NCBI RefSeq assembly: GCF_002953715.1
Contig: NZ_CP025012.1
Coordinates: forward strand, 3,348,001 to 3,412,000
Direction: 5' to 3'
DNA from: Rhizobium leguminosarum
GTDB taxonomy: Bacteria > Pseudomonadota > Alphaproteobacteria > Rhizobiales > Rhizobiaceae
DNA: 64,000 bases
The stretch's first letter is position 1. Each line of letters begins with the position of its first letter. The notes below the pieces were generated by a model. The model searched no databases, was not told where the DNA came from, and worked only from the letters and a program-made list of their open reading frames with translations. Positions 1 to 8,015 of this stretch are shown here, in pieces. The position numbers were made by a program, and so were the translations under genes.

Positions 1-1404
1 TACTTTGATAAGACTCTCGGGCCTTAGGTGATAGCCAACAACCGCATGCCCCGCTTCATGGATTGCCAGACGATAGCGTTCCGCCCGCGTGAACGTTTCG
101 AACGGCGGCATCGCAGATGAAATGTCGGCTTCTGTAACCGTGGTTCGATTGTCATCGCGCGAGATCCGCCGGGCGTCACGAACAACCTTCGCAATATCAG
201 CGCCCGACCAGCCATCCGTTTTCTTTGCAAAATCCACAAGCTCGCCATGAAAGGCACCGCGAAGATGAAACCGCGCGATCGCCTTGCGATCCTCCTCGTC
301 CGGTAAGGGGATATGAATGATCCTCTCCAGGCGTCCGGGCCTCAAAAGCGCGACGTCGACCGCCTCGGCATTGTTGGTGGCACCGATTACCACGACGCCC
401 TCCCGGCCTCCCGCGGGATCAAGGCACTCAAGAAGTCCGTTCACCACTTGTCGCTTGTAGTCGTAGTGGGGCGTCTCGATCCCAGTTGCGCGATCACCGA
501 AGCTGTCGAACTCGTCTAGAAGCAGGATCGCCGGCCGCACGGCAGCCGCCTCCGCGAAGGATTTCCTCATCGCATTCAGCATCTCGCCTAAGTGACCCTT
601 CGACTGCCATGCCGCCCCAGAAGCGACGATTAGTTCGACATCGCAGGTGTTGGCAAGCGCACGAGCGAATGTGGTTTTCCCCGTGCCCGGTGGCCCGCTC
701 AGCAACACGCCGCGGTCGACGTCGGCCCACTCGAGGTCCCCACGCCGCCAAGCCGTCAGGTCGTTCGCAAGCCGAAGCCCCCAGGATTTGGCTGGTCCGT
801 AGCCCGCCAAGTCCTCGAGCCGAGGCGATGCCGCGTTTTCCGGGAGCGGCGACGTTTCCTCTTTGGCTTCCGGCATAGACTTCAGTTGGCGAACCACGCG
901 ATGAACAGGTCTGCCCGGTCTTAGAGCGAGCCGAATTTCGTGCAGCCTTCGGCTCGAGAGAAATTCGGCGTCTTCGTCGGAGATTGCCATCCCGAGTCTG
1001 AGCGCGGCAGCCTTAAAATACACTGCTTGAAGTGCGGGGAGATCAGCTCGAGCATCGACGATCAAGGAGACTTCGGAGGAAATATCGTTCTCGTCAGTGT
1101 AGAAAAGGATGGCCCTCTCGATTGCGCTGAACTTCCGGACGAACTCCCATTCACTGGTCCTGACCTGGTGTGCCTGAGCGACGAGCGTACTGGTCCTCGC
1201 CTCTTTGAACATAGGTGACCCACTTTCTACCAGATCGCGAGCGGCCGCCTCGTAAACTTCGATGTCCGTCTTGTCACCGAGCCTGACGGCAATGGCGAAT
1301 TTCGCTGCCGATAGATATGGGCGAATGGCGCGCCTGATAGCCATGCCCGCAACAAGCGTTGCCATACTGTGCGGGGTGTTCGCCCGCGGTGAAGTGCGTG
1401 TCAT
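1..1404 (-). CDS. FtsH-like AAA+ ATPase / M41 metalloprotease, 3' end cut by window
   Basis: The frame is open from an ATG at 1404 down to base 1, giving 468 codons with no stop, so the C-terminus lies outside the window. Residues 1-220 are a family-specific N-terminal region without a recognisable domain. An AAA+ module follows: Walker A (SGPPGTGKTTFARALA), Walker B (ILLLDEFDS), a sensor-1-like GATNN and the arginine-finger region LRPGRLERIIHIPLPD. The last readable residues include HEAGHAVVGYH, the zinc-binding HExxH of peptidase family M41. The protein therefore probably unfolds and degrades substrates. Unlike housekeeping FtsH, no N-terminal membrane helices are visible, so it may be soluble. 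The gene starts 37 bases after the upstream leftward gene and probably shares its operon. Assignment to AAA+/M41 is firm; the biological role is unknown. Confidence 0.85.
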   Translation of the reverse strand, partial: MTRTSPRANTPHSMATLVAGMAIRRAIRPYLSAAKFAIAVRLGDKTDIEVYEAAARDLVESGSPMFKEARTSTLVAQAHQVRTSEWEFVRKFSAIERAILFYTDENDISSEVSLIVDARADLPALQAVYFKAAALRLGMAISDEDAEFLSSRRLHEIRLALRPGRPVHRVVRQLKSMPEAKEETSPLPENAASPRLEDLAGYGPAKSWGLRLANDLTAWRRGDLEWADVDRGVLLSGPPGTGKTTFARALANTCDVELIVASGAAWQSKGHLGEMLNAMRKSFAEAAAVRPAILLLDEFDSFGDRATGIETPHYDYKRQVVNGLLECLDPAGGREGVVVIGATNNAEAVDVALLRPGRLERIIHIPLPDEEDRKAIARFHLRGAFHGELVDFAKKTDGWSGADIAKVVRDARRISRDDNRTTVTEADISSAMPPFETFTRAERYRLAIHEAGHAVVGYHLRPESLIKV

Positions 1405-1441
1405 CTGAAAACCTCGATGATGGACTGGACGACAGGCATTG

Positions 1442-2056
1442 CTACGCCCGTATTCGTCTCACCATCGTCTCCGGTCCGATGAGCGCATCGTCGATCTCAA
1501 GTTCGAGAAGGCCTTGGAGAACGAGCGACGCGACCGTCGCTACGGGCTGGCTTTCACGAACCGTTCTCAAACAATCGGCCAACGAGAGCGGCCCGTGCTC
1601 GTCTAGCCCGGCGAGTAACCGGACGCGGTCACCGAGCGGAACATTGTGGCCGGCATATCGGAGCAGATCTTTAGCGTTTCGCAACCGAAAACCGTCGTAA
1701 ATCTCGGATCGGTCGACCACCCGATAGCGGCATTGCCGTGTCGACGCGACTTCGCTGATGACAGCATGATCCCGGGGAAGCTTGCGATCGAACGTATCTA
1801 AAAGCCAGAGGCTGCCGTCAGCATCCTCCATCTGCAGATCTGCGACGTGGCTCGCCCGGCCAACTTTCAACGCGGTCACCCCGTTCGTCCACGTCCGAAC
1901 GTCGGGGTTTAAATCGAGAATACATGCCAAATCGCGAACGACATTGGAGCGGAATGTTGGGTGATAGGGGCCTTTGAGCTGCGGCCGACGAACGACCGGC
2001 GCGGCAGCGTCACCCGCTGCTCGTCCCCTGCTCTGGGCGTCATAATGAGATGCCAT
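1442..2056 (-). CDS. Conserved hypothetical, TnsA-nuclease-like core, partner of the AAA+/M41 protease
   Basis: A 204-residue protein. I chose the ATG at 2056, which has GAGG six bases upstream; a GTG at 2071 is possible. The middle (HVADLQM, then DGSLWLLDTFDRK) has the order of strands and acidic residues seen in TnsA-type and related restriction-like nucleases (target-side position, then D, then a hydrophobic strand). The final lysine is replaced by the DRK segment, so activity is uncertain. The C-terminal half (GFRLRNAKDLLRYAG, PLGDRVRLLAGLDEHG, ALIGPETMVRRIR) looks like a winged-helix region. It lies directly upstream of the AAA+/M41 protease gene in the same direction. Coding is well supported. 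The nuclease reading is inference; it could be a purely structural or DNA-binding protein. Confidence 0.6.
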   Translation of the reverse strand: MASHYDAQSRGRAAGDAAAPVVRRPQLKGPYHPTFRSNVVRDLACILDLNPDVRTWTNGVTALKVGRASHVADLQMEDADGSLWLLDTFDRKLPRDHAVISEVASTRQCRYRVVDRSEIYDGFRLRNAKDLLRYAGHNVPLGDRVRLLAGLDEHGPLSLADCLRTVRESQPVATVASLVLQGLLELEIDDALIGPETMVRRIRA

Positions 2057-2372
2057 CTGTGACCTCAACACGATACAAATTGGACACTTCCGCTCGCGCG
2101 GCTGCGTTCAACGTATTCGTATTGGGAACAGATCTCGCTTCATCATGACGGAACGTATAGTGAACATTCGTTGGGGTGTCAATAGCGTGCAGCTGGTAGG
2201 CGTTGACGGTGCACAGTTTGCGACAAGGCGAACGTTGCGATGGCAGGAAAGAAAGTTCACCGCAAGCGCGAGCGCACGGAGCGGGCGCACCGCTCAGATT
2301 GTAAAGTTAACCATTTGTTTACCGTAACCGGGCACCGTGATCTTATTCAACGTGGCTAAAGCGAGAGCGTAT
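2057..2372. other. Divergent intergenic region
   Basis: About 315 bases separate the leftward protease operon from the rightward PIN gene. No convincing gene is seen. It should carry promoters for both sides. An AT-rich stretch around 2298-2322 is the most likely place for a rightward promoter, but no clear -35/-10 pair can be defended. Confidence 0.4.
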
Positions 2373-2936
2373 ATGGCCAGTGAAATGTTCCTTCTCGACA
2401 CGAACATCATCAGCAACTCCAGCAAGCTGCGTCCGCACCCGACAATTTCGGAGTGGTTGAGGAACCAAGAACGGGTTGCCATACCTTTTGCAGCCTTCTT
2501 AGAGATAGAGACAGGCATTTCCCAACGCGCCCGCGACAACGCCTTCGCGGCAAACGAGCTATGGAAATGGCTTGATCAGGTTACTGGTACCGACTTTGAA
2601 TATCCGGTGCCGACTCCCGGAGTCGCGCGCGTGCTCGGGAAGATGCTGTGCTGCCGGCCGCTCACGCACTTGTGGTTCAGGGACCCAACGTATCACAAGA
2701 GAAAGCCGGGGCAGGATCTGTTCATTGCTGCTACGGCGATCGAGTACAAGCTTCCGATCGCGACCATCGACGAGTCCGATTTCGCGCTCATACACAGCTA
2801 TTTTCCCTTGCCCGGCGTGTTTAACCCGGCATTCGGTGTATGGGCGGTACCAAGTGCGCCCATATACAAAGGAACAAATCAGTCCAGCACAGGGCAGGTT
2901 GAGGAAATCAGATTCGTGACGGCTAGCACGGGCTAG
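2373..2936 (+). CDS. PIN-domain protein (VapC-like toxin), apparently without a VapB partner
   Basis: 187 residues from the ATG at 2373, preceded by a purine-rich GCGAGAGC. The PIN signature is complete by eye: FLLDTNIIS at the N-terminus (first Asp), FLEIETG (Glu), and GQDLFIAATAIEY followed by IATIDESDF (C-terminal Asp residues). PIN domains are metal-dependent ribonucleases, and VapC members cut tRNA or rRNA. VapC toxins are about 130-145 residues, so this one carries an extra tail of about 30 residues rich in Ser, Thr and Pro. No antitoxin-sized gene is seen directly upstream in the usual place. It may be an orphan toxin, a solitary defence nuclease, or controlled by an antitoxin encoded elsewhere. 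Confidence 0.7.
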   Translation: MASEMFLLDTNIISNSSKLRPHPTISEWLRNQERVAIPFAAFLEIETGISQRARDNAFAANELWKWLDQVTGTDFEYPVPTPGVARVLGKMLCCRPLTHLWFRDPTYHKRKPGQDLFIAATAIEYKLPIATIDESDFALIHSYFPLPGVFNPAFGVWAVPSAPIYKGTNQSSTGQVEEIRFVTASTG

Positions 2937-2964
2937 CGAACACTACGCTGCGAGCCGCTTCCTC

Positions 2965-4230
2965 TCAGGTCTGCCGCAGGTCGTTTATATACCGTATCAT
3001 CGACCCTTCGAAATCGTAGACCACTGGTCCGAAGATCCGGTTGGTACGATGCCGGGGATAGGCGATCTTCTCCGCCGTCTCGGGCGACAACGATGCCGAC
3101 ACAAAGGTAAAATCAGGACCGCTCCAATCAACACGAACAGCGGTTGTCGGTCTCATCACCAGAACCGTCCCAGCCGTCCCGGGGTCCAGCGTTTCGCGAT
3201 CGCGGACTGGGATCACCCGCCAATTCATTCCGCTGTTGTGGAGTAGCGTCGAAAAATTGTTGGCGAATTCCTCCACATCTTCCTCTTGCGGTACGATGTA
3301 AACACCACTCGCCTCGGCGTTTTGCTCCTGCAGTGTGTCAATCAAATCGCGCATCGGCATGACCACCTTTGCTGCATCAATTGCGCCCTCGGAAAGAGCC
3401 TCTTGGATCGTAAGGCGAAAATCGAGATCAAAAAATGCCACTTTCTGGAATTCCGATGAGGGTCTCGGTTGAACGCATATGATGCCGCAGTCCCCAAATG
3501 CCTGGGTGATGTTTCTTATGAAGCGAAGGCCAATGTTTCGCTCGCCGAGGATGACCACGGTGTTGAGCCGACGGCTTGGACGCAAAGCTGATAGGCTTTT
3601 GTTTTCGATCCATTTGGTCAACGCGGAAAAATTGACAACTTCCACCCGCTTGGCAGGATCGCCTCTGGGCCGAGTAGGCGGAATGCCGATCAGTGAGCGA
3701 TCAAAGACCGAGGCCAAGCGTTCGACATATTCATCGCGTGCCACGACACTCTCAACGACCACGAGAACATCATCGATTAGGCTTTGGCTGTCCAATGCTT
3801 CGAGCATGGCCTCGAGCAATACATGTCGACCGGTACCGGGAGGCATTGTGACGAGGACTTTAGAAATACGCCCCCTACCTTCATTGTGATCAAGTACACC
3901 GCCAATCACGGTCTTGTGAAATTTAGAAGGTACTGTCCGGGAGTTCCTCACAAGCTGCGTTTTCTTCGGAGGCATAATTGCCCCAGACAAGGTCGTCCGA
4001 TTAAAAGTTGTTGATCGAATTTGCGCGCGTCGAAGGTTTGCGCCAGTGAGATCCGCTTCAGTAAAATCAAAGCCTGAGAGGTCGCTTGCGCCGAAGTCAA
4101 CCCCTCGCAAATCGGCACCTCGAAAATCCACCCTGGGGTCCAGTTTAGCAATGCGAGTGAGTTCAAGGAAATCGTTCGAAACCGCACGACTAAGCCGGTT
4201 CAAAATTTCAATATCTCTTGGTTTAATCAT
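2965..4230 (-). CDS. Pentapeptide-repeat protein with degenerate P-loop (helicase/Res-like) domain
   Basis: 421 residues. Residues 30-85 hold pentapeptide repeats of the A(D/N)LxG kind (DFRGADLRGVDF, DFTEADLTGANL), which fold as a right-handed square helix. From about residue 100 there is a P-loop-like segment, KVLVTMPPGTGRHVLLEA, in the position of motif I of SF2/type III restriction helicases, but the Walker lysine is replaced by Arg (GTGRH instead of GTGKT). A later hydrophobic strand, NTVVILGERN, lacks the DExH acidic pair. ATPase activity is therefore doubtful and the domain may only bind. Its start overlaps the end of the upstream GT4 gene by 8 bases, so the two are co-translated. I do not recognise the full architecture; placement beside CBASS suggests a defence role, which is inference. 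Confidence 0.65.
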   Translation of the reverse strand: MIKPRDIEILNRLSRAVSNDFLELTRIAKLDPRVDFRGADLRGVDFGASDLSGFDFTEADLTGANLRRAQIRSTTFNRTTLSGAIMPPKKTQLVRNSRTVPSKFHKTVIGGVLDHNEGRGRISKVLVTMPPGTGRHVLLEAMLEALDSQSLIDDVLVVVESVVARDEYVERLASVFDRSLIGIPPTRPRGDPAKRVEVVNFSALTKWIENKSLSALRPSRRLNTVVILGERNIGLRFIRNITQAFGDCGIICVQPRPSSEFQKVAFFDLDFRLTIQEALSEGAIDAAKVVMPMRDLIDTLQEQNAEASGVYIVPQEEDVEEFANNFSTLLHNSGMNWRVIPVRDRETLDPGTAGTVLVMRPTTAVRVDWSGPDFTFVSASLSPETAEKIAYPRHRTNRIFGPVVYDFEGSMIRYINDLRQT

Positions 4231-6043
4231 CTGAGCCGACCCCTGTCATTGTCGCTTCGCTGAATGTTATCTGACCGGAATTATCGTCAAAAATGGCCTT
4301 CTGTAGAAAAACGCTCATTACCTTCTCTTTCGCGACGCTGCCCTCCTGCTCAGGAGTGTCGAACTTGCAATTGAGATCTTTCCGACTTGCCAAAACACGC
4401 ACCGTCACCTCCGGCAGACTATTAGGAGGCGTAACAACCTGACACAGTGCTTCATCGCCGAGGGCTCGGTGCTCAAGAACGTCCCTTCCGTTTGGATCAG
4501 TAACTACCCATACCCCGCCGGCGACTGGCTTGAGTCCCTTGACTCTAGGTGTATCACCAAGTCGCGGCCCCGAGATAATCCCCGCCGTTGGGATGACGTC
4601 GACGTAGGCCTTGTTGAGACTAATCTCGGCGCTTATGCTACCAAGTTGAATTGGTGTAGCTCCGAACCATAGCTGGGCAAGAACGTCGAAGCTTTCCGCG
4701 GTGCTGCCCTGCCCTACAGACAATGAAAGTTCCACGCATCTTTCAAAGTGATCTTTCTTCGTGGATTCGAATTCGATGGCGGCCTTCTGTCGGCGAATGG
4801 GGTTTTGCAAAAGGCGACTACGTTCAGTATTAGGCACCGATGCAGAGACGCTGTGCAAAAAATCATGCGCTGTTTGCTTCCACGTACAGCCACGTTCGCT
4901 CTTGAGCCTTTTTCTCAGATCGCGCGCATCTTTTCTCGCTAGTTGCAGGTCTTTCGCGATCTCGATTATTGCATCGGACACCAACTGCACATCGCGAGAT
5001 CGGCTCGCGCCCCCGTTGAATTCAACTGCGTGAATTCCTGTTGTGCCCAGCACCGATTCAACAAATTTGAAGAGTCCCGTTTCCTTTCCGATGATCAACG
5101 GCACTTCACTTCCGATCGCTTCCCAACCGACGAGCCCGAAGCCTTCGTGGAACGAGGGCATAATGGTCAAATTCGCGCTTCGTAGAAGTTTCCTTATCGT
5201 CTCGGGGCGACTATCAAAAAGCATGGGTATGACGGTCACGTTCCGCCCGGCTTTTCTCTTCGCAAGTTTTTCAAGCGAAGCACGGCTAACTCGACGCTCA
5301 TCGACGCCTAATACGAACATCGTCGCGCTTCTTAGTGGACGGATAAATCTGCTTGCTGTCTTCACAGCAAGTCCGACTGCCTCTACGGCTAGCTCGACCT
5401 GCTTTAGCGCCTCTTGCTCTTCGTCGAACCTGCCCGCCACTACGATGTTGAGGTCATCCACGTCTGAACTGTTTTTCGTGAATCCCTCCGGAAAGCCAGG
5501 AACGAGGCAATGTGCTTCGCTTCCGCTCAGAATTTCCGCATTTCTTGTGAGAAATGTGCCTACTCCGAACAAGAGCGCGTCGGGACGGGAAAATAGGTCG
5601 ATCTGTTGTTGATGATTGTGACCCGTTTTTTCGCCTTTGCCGCCAGCAAGGTTTTGGTATCGCTGGTACGACATGTGGTGGATAAGCGCGAGCCTTCCGC
5701 CCAAGCGCTCGGCGGTTTCTGCTGCCTGGAAGCCGGTGATGCAGTCATGCCCGACAACTACAATGTCGGATGGGACGGCGAGCATGTTGTCATGCAACCA
5801 ATTTTGGATTTCGGCTGCGCAATTCGATGAAGGACGTCCCTTCTCATCGGACGATACCTCTACGAGATCTATCCCGTGTCGCGATGCGTCGTTCCGGTCA
5901 TCACGCCCAATTGACGTAACTGCGCATATAATCTTGTTGTCGTCGCCGCAAACATTGGCGAGGCCGGATGCAAACGAGTAATTAAAGGAATTGACGCCAC
6001 CCTCTCGGGTGCCCCACTCAGTCGCAATCAAAACGATAAGCAC
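4223..6043 (-). CDS. GT4-type glycosyltransferase with long C-terminal extension
   Basis: 606 residues. The N-terminus (MLIVLIATEWGTREGGV) has the glycine-rich loop of GT-B fold enzymes. Residues 195-380 match the GT4 nucleotide-sugar half: VAGRFDEEQEAL, then FVLGVD, VTVIPM and the ExxxxE donor-binding motif in SFHEGFGLVGWEAIGSEVPLI. About 190 residues after the GT fold are of unknown type. It is the first gene of a leftward pair, overlapping the pentapeptide/P-loop gene by 8 bases. It is transcribed away from the CBASS genes, with only about 140 bases between the two starts. A stand-alone GT4 with an extension and a P-loop partner in a defence-type island is unusual. Substrate unknown. Confidence 0.7.
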   Translation of the reverse strand: MLIVLIATEWGTREGGVNSFNYSFASGLANVCGDDNKIICAVTSIGRDDRNDASRHGIDLVEVSSDEKGRPSSNCAAEIQNWLHDNMLAVPSDIVVVGHDCITGFQAAETAERLGGRLALIHHMSYQRYQNLAGGKGEKTGHNHQQQIDLFSRPDALLFGVGTFLTRNAEILSGSEAHCLVPGFPEGFTKNSSDVDDLNIVVAGRFDEEQEALKQVELAVEAVGLAVKTASRFIRPLRSATMFVLGVDERRVSRASLEKLAKRKAGRNVTVIPMLFDSRPETIRKLLRSANLTIMPSFHEGFGLVGWEAIGSEVPLIIGKETGLFKFVESVLGTTGIHAVEFNGGASRSRDVQLVSDAIIEIAKDLQLARKDARDLRKRLKSERGCTWKQTAHDFLHSVSASVPNTERSRLLQNPIRRQKAAIEFESTKKDHFERCVELSLSVGQGSTAESFDVLAQLWFGATPIQLGSISAEISLNKAYVDVIPTAGIISGPRLGDTPRVKGLKPVAGGVWVVTDPNGRDVLEHRALGDEALCQVVTPPNSLPEVTVRVLASRKDLNCKFDTPEQEGSVAKEKVMSVFLQKAIFDDNSGQITFSEATMTGVGSDD

Positions 6044-6181
6044 CCAGAACCTCCAGCATTTGACGCTGGATTGTTCTAGCTATAGTTGTTCTAACGGAAT
6101 ATTAAGGCGGAGCGAGGCGTCCGAAACTTAACACGCATTTTTGCCGGCGTGGGCTTGGGTTTGGCACTATCTGGAACGACC

Positions 6182-7114
6182 ATGGAAGTGAACTCAGCTA
6201 GGGAGCCATTTCGTATTCTCAGCCTGGACGGCGGAGGGGCGAAAGGCTTTTATTCCCTCGGAGTGCTCAAAGGCCTTGAGGGAATGCTCGGGTGCCGCCT
6301 TCACGAACGCTTCGACCTTGTTTACGGAACAAGCACGGGATCGATCATAGCAGCGCTGATATGTCTGGGCTTTAGCGTTGACGAAATACATGATTTGTAT
6401 CGGGATCACGTGGTTAAAGTCATGGGCCGACGTTTTCCGTGGAGCAAATCGAAGGCGCTCGCCGAGCTTTCGACCGAGGTCTTCCAGAATCGGATGTTCG
6501 CCGATTTCAAGACGGATATAGGCATAGTGGCTACCCGGTGGGCTTTCGAGACGCCGCTGATATTCAAGACGTCTGTGAATCAGGCTCACACTGACCACGG
6601 CACCTTCGAACCAGGATGGGGATGCACGATAGGAGACGCCGTTCAGGCCTCTTGTTCCGCCTACCCGTTTTTCAGCCGGAAGCTGATAACAACCAGCGAC
6701 GGCCAAAAGATTCTCGCTGCGGACGGTGGCTTCTGCGCGAACAATCCCACGCTTTATGCAATCGCGGATGGTTTGGAGGCGTTCGGTGTGTCGCGTGCGG
6801 ATCTTCGTGTTGTAAGCATCGGAGTGGGCGACTACCCCGCGCCGAAACGATACACGAGCCTCGCTCACTGGATAGGCTATCTGTTCACGGTCCGCCTGTT
6901 GCAGAAAGTGCTCGAAATCAACACCAAATCCATGCAGCAACTACGGCTGGTCCTTTTCAAAGATGTTCAGACCATTCGCATAAGCAAATCCTATAGCGAG
7001 CCGAGTATGGCTGCTGATCTATTTGAGTCAGATGTCGACAAGCTGGACCAAATCTATCAGCGGGGCCGCGAATCCTATCGCGATTTCGAACCTGATTTGA
7101 AGAAGTTTTTCTGA
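6182..7114 (+). CDS. capV: CapV-type patatin-like phospholipase (CBASS effector)
   Basis: 310 residues from the ATG at 6182; a GTG at 6149 would add 11 residues. The patatin signature is complete: oxyanion loop GGGAKG at residues 17-22, nucleophile elbow GTSTG at 49-53 (Ser51), and the catalytic Asp in ADGG near residue 180. There is no signal peptide or membrane segment, which fits a cytoplasmic enzyme that attacks the inner membrane when activated. The CD-NTase gene follows after 7 bases. In type I CBASS, the cyclic nucleotide made by the CD-NTase on phage infection binds the patatin effector, which then degrades phospholipids and kills the cell. The effector assignment rests on the motifs plus this neighbour. 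Confidence 0.85.
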   Translation: MEVNSAREPFRILSLDGGGAKGFYSLGVLKGLEGMLGCRLHERFDLVYGTSTGSIIAALICLGFSVDEIHDLYRDHVVKVMGRRFPWSKSKALAELSTEVFQNRMFADFKTDIGIVATRWAFETPLIFKTSVNQAHTDHGTFEPGWGCTIGDAVQASCSAYPFFSRKLITTSDGQKILAADGGFCANNPTLYAIADGLEAFGVSRADLRVVSIGVGDYPAPKRYTSLAHWIGYLFTVRLLQKVLEINTKSMQQLRLVLFKDVQTIRISKSYSEPSMAADLFESDVDKLDQIYQRGRESYRDFEPDLKKFF

Positions 7115-7121
7115 GGCAAAG

Positions 7122-8015
7122 ATGGCTATTCCCGAAAATCAGCTCGTTACTTGGTCACACCAGCCGGCACCCGGTCCGTCGCGAGACACCTATGCCGCCG
7201 TCAAGCCGGCGTTAATCGATCGCTCATCCCCCTTTGCCGACAAAAATCCTGACGTCTTCCTACAGGGCTCATATGGAAACGACACGAACGTCGCGCGCGA
7301 CAGCGATGTTGACGTTGTTTCGCTTATCGCAACGACTTTCGCCCATGATGCGTACACTCTGAAAGCGGAACAGTACCAAGCATTCCAGCGGAACTACGTT
7401 GGCTCTGCCGCATACTCTTACCAGCAGTACAAGAGTGATGTCACCGCTTGGCTTACCAAGAAATTCGGGGCCGGCGTGAAGTCCGGGAAGAAGGCAGTCT
7501 TCATCCCCGCAGGACAGAACCGCCGCGACTGCGATGTCCTTCCGGCTATCGAATATCGTTACTACTACAGCTTCATATCGCAGGCCGAGCAGTCGTATGC
7601 GAGTGGCATCTGCTTTTATCTGCCTGACGGAACGCAGATCGTGAACTACCCCAAGCAGCACTCCGCCAATTGTATTTCGAAGCACCAGCAGACAAACTCG
7701 TGGTTCAAACCAACCGTGCGCGTTTATAAAAACATGCGGAACTACATGGTCGATCGAGGCCTGTTGGCGGATGGCGTAGCGCCTTCCTATTTCATCGAGG
7801 GCATGCTGTACAACGCTCCAAACCACATGTTTGGAAAGACATTTCAAGACACGTTCGTTGCGACTTTCAACTTCGTCAACGAAGCAGATCGATCGCAATT
7901 GAAATGCGCTAATGGCATCCACCTGCTCCTTGGTGAAACGGCGGTCGCTTGGCGCGCCGCCCAATGCCAGGTCTTTCTGGATGCACTGCGAAAGCTATGG
8001 CAGGAATGGCAATGA
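7122..8015 (+). CDS. CD-NTase, cGAS/DncV-like nucleotidyltransferase (CBASS sensor)
   Basis: 297 residues. The polymerase-beta-like active site is readable: GS at residues 49-50 in LQGSYGNDTNV, the metal-binding pair D62-V-D64, and a third acid at D138 in RDCDVLPA. These residues define CD-NTases, which make cyclic di- or trinucleotides. The gene lies 7 bases after the patatin gene, so the two form an operon. No ubiquitin-like (Cap2/Cap3) or HORMA/TRIP13 genes are present, so this is a minimal type I CBASS. The clade and cyclic product cannot be read from the sequence by eye. The C-terminal third is the usual helical lobe. Confidence 0.85.
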   Translation: MAIPENQLVTWSHQPAPGPSRDTYAAVKPALIDRSSPFADKNPDVFLQGSYGNDTNVARDSDVDVVSLIATTFAHDAYTLKAEQYQAFQRNYVGSAAYSYQQYKSDVTAWLTKKFGAGVKSGKKAVFIPAGQNRRDCDVLPAIEYRYYYSFISQAEQSYASGICFYLPDGTQIVNYPKQHSANCISKHQQTNSWFKPTVRVYKNMRNYMVDRGLLADGVAPSYFIEGMLYNAPNHMFGKTFQDTFVATFNFVNEADRSQLKCANGIHLLLGETAVAWRAAQCQVFLDALRKLWQEWQ

